Source: Lucinisca nassula (taxonomy: Eukaryota; Mollusca; Bivalvia; Lucinida; Lucinidae). Taken from it: DNA of 64,000 nucleotides. The translations under genes were made by a program, and so were the position numbers. Where the stretch lies: the NCBI GenBank assembly GCA_963580285.1, contig OY757019.1, forward strand, positions 67,665,899 through 67,729,898. The letters are read 5' to 3'. This document shows, in pieces, positions 1 to 12,595 of the stretch; the stretch's first letter is position 1, and every line of letters begins with the position of its first letter. Under the pieces are notes generated by a model. The model worked only from the letters and a program-made list of their open reading frames with translations, did not search any database and was not told the origin of the DNA.

Positions 1-1346
1 TAAATAAGTCTATGTAAAACAAAAAGGTCTCGGGGCGGGGGCATTTTTGGCCCCATGCTATAATTTGAACAATCTTGATAGAGGTCCACTAGATGAAATT
101 TTCACCAAATATCAAAGACCTTGGCCATGTGGTTTCATAGAAGAAGATTTTTAAAGATTTTCTCAAAAATAAGTCTATGTAAAACCAAAGGGCCACGAGG
201 TGGGGCATTTTTGGTCTCAGGGCTATAATTTAAACAATCGTGGTAGAGGTCCACTAGCTGAAGCTTCATCCCAAATATCAAAGACCTAGGCCTTGTGGTT
301 TCAGAGAAGGGGATTTTCAAGATTTCACCTATACAAGTCTATGTAAAACCAAGGGCCCCGGAGCGGGGGCATTTTTGGCCCCAGGGCTATAATTTGAACA
401 ACTTTGGTAGAGGTCCACAAGATGAAGCTTCATACCAAATATCAAAGACCTGGGCCTTGCAGTTTCAGAGAAGAAGATTTTTAAAGATTTTCCCTATATA
501 AGCCTATGTAAAACCAAAGGGCCTCGGGCGGGGGCATTTTTGGCCACAGCACTATAATTTGAACAATCTTGGTAGGGGTCCACTAGATGAAGGTTCATAC
601 CAAATAGCAAAGACCTGGGCCTGGCAGTTTCAGAGAAGAAGAAGATTTTTAAAAATTTTCCCTATATATAAGCCCATGTAAAACCAAAGGGCCCCGGGGC
701 GGGGGCATTTTTGGCCCCAGCACTATAATTTGAAAAATCTTGGTAGGGGTCCACTAGATGAAGCTTCATACAAAATATCAAAGACCTGGGCCTTGCGGTT
801 TCAGAGAAGAAGATTTTTAAAGATTTTCCCTATATAAGCCTATGTAAAACCAAAGGACCCCGGGACGGGGGCATTTTTTGCCCCAGCACTATAATTTGAA
901 CAATCTTGGTAGGGATCCACTAGATGAAGCTTCATACCAAATATCAAAGACCTGGGCCTTGCGGTTTCAGAGAAGAAGATTTTTAAAGATTTTCCCTATA
1001 TAAGCCAATGTAAAACCAAAGGGCCCCGGGGCGGGGGCATTTTTGGCCCGAGCACTATAATTTGAACAATCTTGGTAGGGGTCCACTAGATGAAGCTTCA
1101 TACCATATATCAAAGACCTGGGCCTTGCGGTTTCAGAGAAGAAGATTTTTTAAGTTTTCGGTGAAAAAATCTATTTTTGGCTCCTGTGACCTATATGTGC
1201 AACGGACCGGAACCATTTGAACAACTTTGAAAGGGGACCACCTTAGGATCATTCCTGTGAAGTTTGGGCAAAATCTGATCAGTGGTTTAGGAGGAGATGT
1301 CGTTTGAAGAAATTGTTTACGCACAGATGACAGACAAAAAGTGATC
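1..1346 (+). mobile_element. A1: pearl/HINE-like element, 3' part
   Basis: About seven monomers of 163-168 bp fill positions 1-1138. Each contains the blocks GAAGCTTCATACCAAATATC, GTTTCAGAGAAGAAGA and GGGGGCATTTTTGGCCCC. A single-copy 3' domain follows (about 1141-1340), with GACCGGAACCATTTGAAC and TTAGGAGGAGATGTCGTT. The terminal hairpin that normally follows AAAGTGATCC is missing: the sequence runs through CTAATATAAAAC into the 5' end of the next element. The architecture matches bivalve pearl elements and non-autonomous Helentrons (HINEs) as described in the literature; the assignment is by structure only. No protein is encoded. Confidence 0.8.
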
Positions 1347-1358
1347 CTAATATAAAAC

Positions 1359-3043
1359 ACAAGAGGGCCATGATGGCCCTGGATCGCTCACCTGATCCAT
1401 AGAGTAACAAGTGGGCCCCGGGGAGGGCCATTATTGACCCCAAGGTTATAATGTGCATAATGTTGAGGGAGGTCTAAAAGGGTGAAACTTCATACCAAAC
1501 ATCAACAAAGGCTATAATTGTCCACTAGATGAAGCTCCACACCAAATATCAAAGACATGGGCCTTGCAGTTTCAGAGAAGAAGATTTTTAAAGATTTCCC
1601 TATATAAGTCTATGTAAAACCAAAGTGTCCCGGGTTTGAGGCATTTTTGGCCCCAGGGCTATAATATAGAGGTCCACTAAATGAAATTTCACACCAAATA
1701 TCAAAGACCTAGGCCTTATGGTTTCACAGAAGAATAATTTTTAAAGATTTTCTCTAAATAAGTCTATGTAAAACCAAACGGCCCCGGGCCAGGGGCATTT
1801 TTGGCCTCAGGGCTATAATTTGAACAATCTTGATAGAGGTCCACTAGCTGAAGCTTAATACCAAATATCAAAGACCTAGGACAGGGGGGGGGGGGGAAGG
1901 ACCTGGGCCTTGTGGGTGAAGCTTCATACCAAATATCAAAGACATGGGCCTTACGGTTTCAGAGAAGAAAATTTTTTAGATTTTCCCTATATAAGCCCAT
2001 GTAAAACCAAAGGGCCCCGGAGCAGGGGCATATTTGACCCCAGCACTATAATTTGAACAATCTTGGTAGGGGTCCACTAGATGAAGCTTCATACCAAATA
2101 TCAAAGACCTAGGCCTTGTGGTTTCAGAGAAGAAGATTTTCCCTATATAAGCCCATGTAAAACCAAAGGGCCCCGGGCGGGGGCATTTTTGGCCCCCAGC
2201 ACTATAATTTGAACAATCTTGGTAGGGGTCCCCTAGATGCAGCTTCATACCAAATATCAAAGACCTGGGCCTTACGGTTTCAGAGAAGATTTTAAAGCTC
2301 TTCCCTATATAAGCCCATGTAAAACCAAAGGGCCCTTGAGCGGGGGCATTTTTGGCCCCAGCACTATAATTTGAACATTCTTGGTAGGGGTCCACTAGAT
2401 GCAGCTTCATACCAAATATCAATGACCTGGGCCTTGGGGTTTCAGAGAAGAAGATTTTTAAAGATTTTCCCTTTATAAGCCCATGTTAAACCAAAGGGCC
2501 CCGGAGCGGGGGCATTTTTGGCCCCAGCACTATAATTTGAACAATCTTGGTAGGGGTCCATTAGATGAAGCTTCATACCAAATATCAAAGACCTGGGCCT
2601 TACGGTATCAGAGAATAATTTTTAAAGATTTTCCCTATATAAGCCCATGTAAAACCAAAGGGCCCCGGAGCGGGGGCATTTTAGGCCCTAGCACTATAAT
2701 TTGAACAATCTTGGTAGAGGTCCACCAGATGAAGCTTCATACCAAATATCAAAGACCTGGGTCTTGTGTTTTCAGAGAAGAAGATTTTTTAAGTTTTTGG
2801 TGAAAAAAATCTCTTTTTGGCTCCTATGACCTAGATGTGCAACAGACCGGAACCATTTGAACAACTTTGAAAGGGGACCACCTAAGGATCATTCCTGTGA
2901 AGTTTGGTCAAAATCCGATCAGTGGTTTAGGAGTAGATGTCGTTTAAAGAATTGTTTACGGACGGATGCACGCACGGACAGACACACGACGGACGAAAAG
3001 TGATACCAAAAGCTCACCTTGTCACTACGTGACGGTGAGCTAA
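1359..3043 (+). mobile_element. A2: complete pearl/HINE-like element
   Basis: The 5' end reads ACAAGA, then the palindrome GGGCCATGATGGCCC, then CGCTCACCTGATCC. A run of about eight 165-bp monomers occupies roughly 1530-2785, broken by a G13 tract at 1884-1896 where a monomer is rearranged. The 3' domain begins near 2785. It is followed by an ACGG/ACAG microsatellite and the hairpin AGCTCACC..GTCAC-TAC-GTGAC..GGTGAGCT, and the element ends in CTAA at 3043. Both ends are present, so this is a good reference copy of family A. The long minus-strand open frame across 1976-2422 arises because the monomer length is near 165 (3 x 55) and is not thought to be a gene. Confidence 0.85.
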
Positions 3044-3588
3044 CTAGAGGGCCATGATGGCCCTGGATCTCTCACCTGATCCATAGAGTAACAAGTGGGC
3101 CCTTGGGAGGGCCATTATTGAACCTGGGGCTATAATGTGCAAAATGTTGAGGGAGGTCTAAAAAGGTGAAGCTTCATACCAAATATCAACAAAGGTTTTA
3201 ATTTGAACAATCTTGGCAAAGGTCCACTAAATGAAGCTACACACCAAATATCAAAGACCTGGGCCTTGTGTTTTCAGAGAAGGTTTTTTTTAAAGATATT
3301 CCCTACATAAGCCTATGAAAAACCAAATGGCCCCGGGGCAGGGGCATTTTGACCTCAGGGCTATAATTTACACAATCTCTTTATAGAGGTCTAGTAGATG
3401 AAACTTCACACCAAATATCAAAGACCTGGACCTTGCTGTTTAAGAGAATATCTCTATATAAGTCTATGTAAAACCAAAGGCCATTGGGCGGGACATTTGC
3501 GGCCGGAGGGCTATAATTTGGATAATCTTGGTAGAGGTACACTAGGTGAAGCTCCATACCAAATTCCAAAGATAACTGAAGTAAAAAA
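3043..3588 (+). mobile_element. A3: 5' part of an A element
   Basis: A second family-A 5' end (ACTAGAGGGCCATGATGG) starts directly at the CTAA end of A2, so the two elements abut without spacer. Two to three monomers follow before element B1 begins at 3589. A-type monomers resume at 8404, so B1 probably lies inside an A array. The left junction is degraded (GATAACTGAAGTAAAAA) and the join cannot be rebuilt exactly. Confidence 0.7.
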
Positions 3589-5117
3589 CAAGAGGCCCAT
3601 GGGCCACTACGCTCACCAGAGGTCATGTGGTTTATACCATATACAGGAAAAGTGCCCATCTTTGTCATGTGACAACAATACCACAAACAAATGTTTAATT
3701 GATTCACCCCATAGGGGCTTTTCATGAAATTTGGTTTCAATCAGCAAAGCTCCTTTACTGGAGAAGATAAAAATACTGAATCTGAGTCATCAGTAATGAC
3801 CTTGACCTTTGGAATTGATTAACTTCCATTCATGGATATTTCTGATGCGACTGGCTACCATGCAATCAGTAAAATCCACTATCTTGCCCTTTTTCGATTC
3901 AAATGTCCAAGTGACCAAATTTGACCTTGACGTAAAACAGGTGAAGGTCAACTAAAGGTAATCATTTGAACACATTTGGTAGGGCCTGAGTCCCCAATAC
4001 TACATACCAAATTTCAAGGTCATTTGGCTATTTGGTTCCTGAGAAAAAAAATTCTTTAAGTTCTTTACCATATATGAGCATGGTGGCCATATTGGTCATG
4101 TAACCCAGTCCTTATGAACACATTTCATTCCCCTATCCATAGAGGCTCCACATGTAATTTGGTTTCAATCAACCCACCAATTTAAGTGGCAAAGAAGATA
4201 AAAGAATAACTGAATCTGAGGCATCCAGGACAAAGGTCAGTAAATGACCTTGACCTTTGGAATTGATAAACTTCAATTCAGCTAACTGCAAATATTATTT
4301 TTGATGTCACAGCCTACCAGGCAATCAGAAATATTCACTTTTTTGCCTTTTTTTTCAATACAAATGTCTAAGTGACCAAATTTGACCTTCACATAAAACA
4401 GGTCATGTTCAAACAATTCATCATTTGAACAAATTTGGTAGGGCCAGGGTTCCCAATGCTGCATACCAAGTTTCAAGACCAGCTGCCATTTGGTTCTTGA
4501 GAAGAAGATATTCAAAGGTTTTTACCATATATGGGCATGGCGGCCTTATTGGTCTTGTGACCCAGTCCTCACGAACAAACTTTCATTCCCCTATTCCATA
4601 GAACCTCCACATGTAATTTGGTTTCAATTGGCCAAGTAGTTTAAGTGAAGAAGAAGATAAAAAAGCTGAATCTGAGCCATCCTGGAAAAAGGTCGGTAAA
4701 TGAACTTGACCTTTCGACCTGATAAACTTCCAGGCAGCTGATTGCAAATACCATTTCTGATGCCTCTAGCTCCCATGCAATCAGAAAAATCCACTGTTTT
4801 GCCTTTTTTGCATACACATGTCTAAGTGACCAAATTTGACCTTGACGTAAAACCGGTTTAAGGTCAACCAAAGGTCATCATTTGAACAAACTTAGTAGGG
4901 CTCGTGTCCCCGATGCTGCATACCAAGTTTCAGGATCAGCAGCTGTTCGGTTCTTGAGAAGAAGGGTTTTAAAGGTTTTTATCATATATGGGCATAGCGG
5001 CCATATTGGTCATGTGATCCAGTCCTTACGAACAAACTTTTGTTCCCCTTTCCCATAGAGGCTCCACATGTAATTTGATTTCAATTGGCCAAGTAGTTTA
5101 AGTGAAGAAGAAGATTA
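3589..5117 (+). mobile_element. B1: B-family element, left part
   Basis: The 5' end is ACAAGA, the palindrome GGCCCATGGGCC, then ACGCTCACCAGAGG. The body is a tandem array of a longer monomer (about 440-457 bp). It is recognised by TACTGAATCTGAG, ATGACCTTGACCTTTGGA, AATCAGAAAAATCCACTG, GTGACCAAATTTGACCTTGA and ACATGTAATTTGGTTTCAAT, with starts near 3771, 4211 and 4668. The array is cut at 5117 by C1 and continues at 8277. No coding function is seen; short open frames here are chance. Confidence 0.75.
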
Positions 5118-8100
5118 ACAAGAGGGCCCAATGGCCCTATATCGCTCACCTGTGTACCAGAAATCATTAGTGAAGGAGACCACTTGACATTGCTACATAC
5201 TAAATATCTAAGCTCAGGCATAGCGGTATCCATAAAACCCTATTGCTTTCATTGGGCGACAGGGCTTGAGATGTAATTTCATCTCAATGTCGGGTAAAAG
5301 TCCCACAAAATTGGAAGAGACATCTCCAAAATGACCTATACAGTGTTGACAGGGATGTAAAACCTCAAATCAAACAAAATCTGTGTCTTATGGTTTTGGA
5401 AAAGAAGATTTTTTTTTTTAAGTTTTTTTTCCAGTATAAGTTTATAGAAGCTAATGAGCCCTGGGGCTTGGCCAATTTTGACCAAAAGGGCATGGTTGGC
5501 AGGATTTTTGTAGGCGACCATTTTGTGTTGCTATATACTAAATATCTAAGGTCTGTCTGTATTTTATGGTTTCAAAGAAGATGTTTGAAGCTTTTTCCCA
5601 TTATAAGATTGTTGGAGTTAAGGGGCCACAGGATTTGGCCATTTTGGACTAAATATCTAAGTTCTGTGCTTCACAGTTTCTGAGAAGAAGATTTTTTAAG
5701 CTTTCTTCCATTATGAGTCTATGGGAGGTAAGGGGCACCGGGGCTTTGCCCATTTGGACCCCAGGGGCATGATTAGCAGGAAATATGTAGGTGATCACTT
5801 GCTGTTGCTACATGCTAAATATCTAAGCTCTGGGCCCTATGGTTTCAGAGAAGAAGATTTTTGAGGCTTTTCTCCATTATGAGTCTATTGGAGCTAAGGG
5901 GGTCCCAGGGTGTGGCCCATTTGGACCCCAGGGGCATGATTGGCAAGATTTATGTGGGTGATCACTTGTCATTGCCAGATGCTAAATATCTAAGCTCTGG
6001 GCCCTGTGGTTTCAAAGAAGAAGATTTTTGAAGTTTTTTTCCATTATGAGTCAAGGGGAGCTAAGGGGCGCGGGCGTGGCCCATTTGGACCCCAGGGGCA
6101 TGATTGGCAGGATTTATGTAGGTGACCACTTGCCATTGCTACATGCTAATTATCTAAGCTCTGGGCCTTGTGGTTTCAGAGAAAAAGATTTTTGAAGCTT
6201 TTTTTCCATAATGAGTATATAGGAGCTAAGGGGCCCCAGGGCGTGGCTCGTTTGGACCACAGGGGCATGATTGGCATGAATTATGTAGGTGACCACTTGC
6301 TGTTGCTACATGCTAAATATCTTAGCTCTGGGCCCTGTGGATTCAGAGAAGAAGATTTTTGAAGCTTTTTCTATTATGAGTCAATGGGAGCTAAGGGGCC
6401 CCAGGGCGTGGCCAATTTGGACCCCAGGGGCATGATTGGCAGGATTTATGTAGGTGACCACTTGCCTTTGCTACATGCTAATTACCTAAGCTCTGGGCCC
6501 TGCGGTTTCAGAGGAGAAGATTTTTGAAGCTTTTTTCCATTTTGAGTCAATGGGAGCGAAGGGGCCCCGGGGCGTGGCCCATTTGGAACCCAGGGGCATG
6601 ATTGGCAGGAATTAAGTAGGCGACCACTTGCCGTTGCTACATGCTAAATATCTAAGCTCTGGGCCCTGTGGTTTCAAAGAAGAAGATTTTTGAAGCTTTT
6701 TTCCATTATGAGTCTATAGGAGCTATAAAGGGGCCCCAGGGCGTGGCCTGTTTGGTCCCCAGGAGCATGATTGGCAGGACTTATGTAGGTGACCACTTGC
6801 CGTTGCTACATGCTAAATTTCTAAGCTCTGGGCTCTGTGGTTTCAGAGAAGAAGATTTTTGAAGCTTTTTTTCCATTATGAGTCTATGGGAGCTAAGGGG
6901 CCCCAGGGTGTGGCCCATTTGGAACCCAGGGGCATGATTGGCAGGAATTATGTAGGTGACCACTTGCCATTGCTACATGCTAAATATCTCAGCTCTGGGC
7001 CCTATGGTTTAAGGGAAGAAATTTTTTGAACTTTTTTTTCCATTATGCGTATATAGGAGCTAAGGGGCCCCAGGGTGTGGCCAATTTGGACCCCAGGGGC
7101 ATGATTGGCAGGAATTATATAGGTTACCACTTGCCATTGCTACATGCTAAATATCTAAGCTCTGGGCCCTGTGGTTTCAGAGAAGAAGATTTTTGAAGCT
7201 TTTTTCCATTATGAGTGTATGGGAGCGAAGGGGCCCCGGGGTGTGGCCCATTTGGAACCCAGGGGCATGATTGGCAGGAATTATGTAGTTGACCACTTGC
7301 CCTTCCTACATGCTAAATATCTAAGCTCTGGGCCCTGTGGTTTCAGAGAAGAAGATTTTTGAAGCTTTTTTCCATTATGAGTCTATAGAAGCTAATGGGC
7401 CCCAGGGCGTGGTCTGTTTGGACCCAAGGGGCATGATTGGCAGGAATTATGTAGGTGACCACTTGCCGTTACTACATGCTAAACATATAAGCTCTGGGCC
7501 CTGTGGTTTCAGAGAAGAAGATTTTTGAAGCTTTTTTCCATTATGAGTCTATGGGAGCGAAGGGGCCCCGGGGCGTGGCCCATTTGGAACCAGGGGCATG
7601 ATTGGCAGGAATTATGTAGGTGACCACCTGCCATTGCTACATGCTAAATATATAAGCTCTGGGCCCTGTGGTTTCAGAGAAGATTTTTGAAGCTTTTTTT
7701 CCATTATGAATCTATGGGAGCGAAGGGGCCCCAGGGCATGGCCCTTTTTGAACCCAGGGGCATGATTGGCAGGAATTATGTAGGTGACCACTTGCCATTG
7801 CTACATGCTAAATATCTAAGCTCTGGGCCCTGTGGTTTCAGAGAAGAAGATTTTTGAAGCTTTTTTTCCATTATGAGTCTATGGGAGCGAAGGGGCCCCA
7901 GGGCGTGGCCCATTTGGCACCCAGGGGCATGATTGGCAGGAATTATGTAGTTGACCATTTGCCCTTGCTACATGCTAAATATCTAAGCTCTGGGCCCTGT
8001 GGTTTCAGAGATGACGATTTTTAAAAATTTTCCCTTTATAAGTCTATGGGAGCTATATGTTGCCATGGCAACCAGAACTCCAATTTGATCAGCCTACCCC

Positions 8101-8276
8101 CTACCTGATGATGCTTCACATGAAATTTGATCAAGATTGGCCATGGGGTATTGGAGATATACATATTTGAAATTGTTTACGGACGGACGCACAGACGGAC
8201 GGACGCACGCATGACGGACGACGGACAAAAAGTGATCCCAAAAGCTCACCTTGTCACTACGTGACAGGTGAGCTAA
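5118..8276 (+). mobile_element. C1: pearl/HINE-like element with a variant 166-bp monomer
   Basis: The 5' end is ACAAGA, the palindrome AGGGCCCAATGGCCCT, then TCGCTCACCTG. About fifteen monomers of 164-168 bp lie between about 5660 and 8010. They share GGGGCATGATTGGCAGGA, GACCACTTGCC and GCTCTGGGCCCTGTGGTTTC. This is a different monomer from family A but with the same block order. The 3' domain (about 8030-8190) contains the palindrome GTTGCCATGGCAAC and is shared with element H2, not with A. The element ends with a microsatellite and the A-type hairpin, in CTAA at 8276. Flanks show insertion into a B monomer. Confidence 0.85.
5250..5379 (+). mobile_element. 5'-truncated SINE-like retroposon inside C1
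   Basis: This stretch (GGGCGACAGGGCTTGAGATG to GGATGTAAAACCTCAAATC plus AAACAAAAT) matches the reverse complement of 12770-12892 over its full length. There the same repeat is bounded by a 12-bp target duplication. Here only the 3' half is present, in plus orientation, which is the usual form of an incompletely copied retroposon. The tail motif ACGTTAAACCTCAAATC followed by CAAA repeats is typical of mollusc SINEs. No target duplication could be recognised. Confidence 0.6.
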
Positions 8277-8403
8277 CAATACTGAATCTGAGCCGTCCTG
8301 GACAAAGGTCCATAAATGACCTTGACCTTTTGACCTGATAAACTTCCATTCAGCGGATTGGAAATACAATTTCTGATGCCATTAGCTACCATGCAATCAG
8401 AAA
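8277..8403 (+). mobile_element. B1: right remnant
   Basis: The B monomer resumes immediately after the CTAA end of C1 with AATACTGAATCTGAGCCGTC and runs to AATCAGAAAAAT. Joined to the left part ending GAAGAAGATTA, it rebuilds the B monomer almost exactly, showing that C1 inserted into B1. B1 then stops without its own 3' hairpin and A-type monomers follow. Confidence 0.7.
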
Positions 8404-8682
8404 AATATTTTGAAAAATCTTAGTAGAGGTCCACTAGATGAAGCTTCATACTAAATATCAAAGACCTGGGCCTTCTTGTTTCAGACAAGAAGATTTTTAA
8501 AGGTTTTCCCTATATGAGCCTATGTAAAACCAGTGGGCCCCGGGATGGGGCCATTTTTCGCCTCAGGGCAACAATATGAACAATCTTGGTAGAGGTCCAC
8601 TAGATGAAGCGTCATACCAAATATCAAAGACCTGGGCCTGCTGGTTTCAGACATGAAGATTTCCAAAGGATTTCCCTATAAA
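8404..8682 (+). repeat. A-type monomers
   Basis: Nearly two A monomers (AATCTTAGTAGAGGTCCACT onward) follow the broken end of B1. They stop at the monomer block TTTCCCTATA, where a foreign insert begins. The monomer picks up again at 9326 with TAAGCCTATG, so 8683-9325 is an insertion into this array. Confidence 0.7.
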
Positions 8683-9325
8683 ATAAAAATCAACTAGACA
8701 AAAGTGCCCAGTGGGGCACGTATACCCCCGGCCAGTGCCGAACTACAAAGGGAAATAACTCTAAAAGGCCTGACCCCTTGGCCCTTATTTTCTTTCCCAC
8801 AATACAAGTAGTCATACTGATCATGTGTGCAAAATTTCAAGTTTCTATGTGAAGCAGTTCCTGAGATATCTTTGACACAAAATAATTGTTTACGGACAGA
8901 CAGACGGAAAAGACAAAAACTATATACCCCCATGGCATACGCCGGGGGTGTAAAAATGAGTTCCTTTAAGAGCAATGAAAACATTCATAAGAAAGAAGAT
9001 GTGCCATACTACGTAGTTTCGGCTAATAAAGCCTCATCAGTGACACTGTAATGATCCGGCAAAGAAAGCCAGAGGAAACATACTGCAATTTTACAAATTT
9101 CGAATAGGCAGTCGATTCAAAGACTGATATAAATCAAAATGGGGTCCAAATAATTGAAAACCTGTCTAGAATGAGTCTAAATCAATAATTTATTTCTGAT
9201 TTCTCAGAATATTCACGATGATCTCAAAGGACCAAAAGTAAAATATAAACTGCACTATGGTTGATGTACGGGGAGACGTTTTACGGCCACCACAAGGCAC
9301 AACACCAGCTGCAGTGAAGGCATAA
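8683..9325. mobile_element. Unclassified insertion in the A array (holds G1)
   Basis: This 643-bp segment is not monomeric. It interrupts an A monomer between CCCTATA and TAAGCCTATG. It contains G1 (8693-8953) near its left end and about 370 bp of AT-rich sequence with no recognised gene. A block at about 9017-9050 (GTAGTTTCGGCTAATAAAGC, CTCATCAGTGACAC) recurs at 11108-11145 in another insert at the equivalent monomer position, which suggests a short unnamed element. Confidence 0.4.
8693..8953 (+). mobile_element. G1: short G-family element
   Basis: The 5' end is ACTAGA, the perfect stem GTGCCC-AGTG-GGGCAC, then GTATACCCCCGGCC. One body monomer follows (AACTACAAAGGGAAATAACT to CTGAGATATCTTTGACAC), then GACAGACAGACGG. 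The 3' hairpin TATACCCCC..GCCGGGGGTGTAA ends at 8953. The layout is the same as family A but the X motif is different. A second copy is at 42248-42718 and a distant one at 15744-16795. Confidence 0.75.
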
Positions 9326-11015
9326 GCCTATGTAAAACCAGTGGGCCCTGGCGCGGGGACATTTTTGGCCCTAGGGCTATAATTTGAACAATCTTGGTAG
9401 AGGTCCACTAGATGAAGCTTCATACCAAATATCAAAGACCTGGGCCTTTGGGTTTCAGAGAAGATTTTTAAAGATTTTCCCTATATAAGCCTATGTAAAA
9501 TCAAAGGGCCCCAGGGCGGGGGCATTTTCGGCCCAAGGGATATTATTTGAACAATCTTGGTAGAGGTCCACTAGATGAAGCTTCATACCATATATCACAG
9601 ACCTGGGCCTTCTGGTTTCAGACAAGAAGATTTTTAAAAGTTTTCCCTATATAATGTAGAACCAAAGGGCCCAAGGGCGGGGGCATTTTCGGCCCCAGGG
9701 CTATAATTTGAACAAACCATTTTTGGCCTCAAGGCAATATTTTGTACAATCTTGGTAGAGGTCCACTAGATGAAGCTTCATACCAAATATCAAAGACCTG
9801 GGCCTTGCGGATTCAGAGAAGAAGATTTTTATAGATTTTCCCTAAATAAGCCTATGTAGAACCAAAGGGCCCCAGGGCGGAGGCATTTTCGGCCCCAGGG
9901 CTATAATTTGAACAATCTTGATAGAGGTCCACTAGATGAAGCTTCATACCAAATATCAAAGACCTGGGCCTTCTGGTTTCAGACAAGAATATTTTCAAAG
10001 GATTTCCCTATATAAGCCTTTGTAAAACCAGTGGGCCCTGGTGCGGGGACATTTTTGGCCCTAGGCTATAATTTTAACAATCTTGGTAAAGGTCCACTAA
10101 ATGAAGCTTCATACCAAATATCAAAGACCTGGGCCTTCTGGTTTCAGAGAAGAAGATTTTTAAAGATTTTTCCTACATAAGCCTGTGTAAAAACCAAAGG
10201 GCCCCAGGGCGGGGGCATTTTCGGCCCCAGGGCTATAATTTGAACAATCTTGGTAGAGGTCCACCAGAAAAAGCTTCATACCAAATATCAAAGATCTGGG
10301 CCTTCTGGTTTCAGACAAGAAGATTTTTTTTAAGATTTTCGATCCCAATATGTAAACCTATGTAAAACCAGTGGGCCTCCGTGTGAGGCCATTTTTGGCC
10401 CCAGGGCTATAATTTCAACAATCTTCATAGGGTCCACTAGATCAAGCTTCATACCAAATATCAAAGACCTGGGCCTTTTGGTTTCAGAAAAGATTTTCAA
10501 AGGATTTCCCAATATAAGCCTATGTAAAACCAATGGGCACTGGCGCGGGGGCATTTTTTGGCCCCAGGGCTATAATTTGAACAATCTTGGTAGAGATCAA
10601 CTAGATGAAGCTTCATACCAAATATTAAAGACCTGGGCCTTCTGGTTTCAGATTAGAAGATTTTAAAAGGTTTTCCCTATCATAAGCTTGCAGAAAAACC
10701 AGTGCGCACTGGCGCGAGGCATTTTTGGCTCCAGGGCTATAATTTGAACAACCTTGGTAGAGGTCCTCTAGATGAAGCTTCATACCAAATATCAAAGACC
10801 AGGGCCTTCTGGTTTCAGATAAGAAGATTTTTAAAGCTTTTCCGTATATTAGTGTATGTAACAGCAGTGGGACCCCGTTTGGGGCCATTTTTGGCCCCAG
10901 GGCTATAATTTGAACAATCTTAGTAGCGGTCCACTAGATGAAGCTTTATACCAAATATCAAAGTCCTGGGCCTCCTGGTTTCAGACAAGAAGATTTTCAA
11001 AGGATTTCCCTATAT

Positions 11016-11148
11016 AATATGTTCTATAATAGGGTTATCCTTTGGAAGCAAGGAATACACCACAGAAGTGAAAAATATGGAGTGTACAGGTTTTCTGGGC
11101 CAGACTAGCTAGTTTCGCCAATTAGGCCTCATCAGTGACCCTCAGGTA
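11016..11148. mobile_element. Short unclassified insert in an A monomer
   Basis: A 133-bp non-monomeric stretch separates CCCTATATA from TATGTAAAACCAGTG, which are adjacent in the monomer. Its right end carries TAGTTTCGCCAATTAGGCCT and CATCAGTGACCCTC, close to a block in the 8683-9325 insert. Terminal repeats were not recognised, so its class is unknown. Confidence 0.4.
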
Positions 11149-11581
11149 TGTAAAACCAGTGGGCCCCGGCACAGGGACATTTTTGGCCCCAGGGCTATAA
11201 TTTGAACAATCTTGGTAGAGGTCCACTATATGAAGCTTCATACCAAATATCAAAGACCTGGGCCTTGCAGTTTCAGAGAAGAAGATTTTTAAAGATTTTC
11301 CCTATATAAGCCTATGTGAAACCAGTGGGCCCCGGGGTGGGGCCATTTTTTGCCTCAGAGCAACAATATGAACAATTTTGGTAGAGGTCCGCTAGATGAA
11401 GCTTCATACCAAATATCAAAGACCTGGGCCTGTAGGTTTCAGACAAGAAGATTTTCAAAGGATTTCCCTATATAAGCCTATGTAAAACCAGTGGGCCCGG
11501 ATGCGGTGGCATTTTCGGCCCCAGGGCTATATTTTGAACAATCTTGGTAGAGGTCAACTAGATGAAGCTTCATACTAAATA

Positions 11582-12595
11582 CAGTCGACACTTGTTATCT
11601 CGAACCTCAGGGGACCGGATAAAAAAGTTCGAGTTATCCGTAGTACCAGATAACCAAAGTGTGATGTCACATGCATGTTGGAGCCCATTATTTGCGGTGA
11701 TATTCTTGGTATTCTTAGTTATTCTTGAGTAATAGCACTATCATGCACAGCCTAATTCGTTTATGAAAGTGATGGAGCTTGTCAAAGTATAGCGATTATA
11801 AAAGATTTCTCATATGTTTTGTTGTCTTTTAAATTCATGCATATTCAGGTATCCAAATAAGCTAAAAATAGATATGTACTAAAATGGGATGGTTCCCCGC
11901 TTGTGAATGCAATGCAGAGCAGTACGTGCTATACGTCATACGGTAGTCCTTCGTATTGATTTAAACAGTTTAGGTCCTGCAGAAAGCTGGTCATGAGCCA
12001 TCTTTTTAGGATCTACACAGTTTGTATGTGCATCGGGACAAGGGGCAATACTCAATTTTGACACTAATGATGAGTACTTAAAACACCAGTCATACCTAAT
12101 TGTCAGAGCCGCCTTTTATCACGAAAATCTTGGAAATCATTGAAACTAGAAGGTGTTCAGATCAAAGGTTGAGCACCACGTGTCAGTCTGTATTAAACGC
12201 ACATGATTTTGTAGTAGCGGTAAAGGTATTGTTTGTGCTAATTTTAATGCACCTGGACAATTTGGAAAATTAAAAACATTGTGAGTATTGATGAACTGTT
12301 TTGTAAAGGTCTATTATTATTTTCTTTAACTGAATGACCGGCTGCATCGCTTATTTTTTTCCTTCTTTACCTCATGAATTTCAGTTCGAGATATGCAGTA
12401 GTAAAAACAGTGACAAATATATCTAGGGACTGAAAATGATGGGCGAGATAGCCGAAGTGTCGACTTAAAAGTAGTTTGATACATGCGAAGTTGAAATACA
12501 GTAGATATATAGCAGAAATATTCGGGACTTAGAAATTGGTTCGACATAAGTGATGGGGTCGAGATAGACGAGGTGGAGATAACAAGAGTCAACTG
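11582..12595. mobile_element. Non-autonomous pogo/Tigger-like DNA transposon
   Basis: A 1014-bp element with terminal inverted repeats: CAGTCGACACTTGTTATCTC at the left, and at the right the reverse complement of CAGTTGACTCTTGTTATCTC. It is flanked by TA on both sides (11580-11581 and 12596-12597). Removing the element and one TA leaves CTAAATATCAAAGACC, exactly the host monomer sequence, so the boundaries are certain. TA duplications and CAG-starting ends fit the Tc1/mariner superfamily, pogo/Tigger branch. No transposase frame is visible, so it is a non-autonomous copy. Confidence 0.85.

Noticed and set aside
1..3043. CRISPR-like array interpretation of the regular repeats
   Set aside because: The repeated units are 160-170 bp and contiguous, without unique spacers, and the DNA is eukaryotic.
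3398..3740. Opposing open frames of 109 and 119 residues
   Set aside because: Both cover an A monomer, the A3/B1 junction and the B1 5' end on opposite strands, so they follow repeat composition and not a gene.
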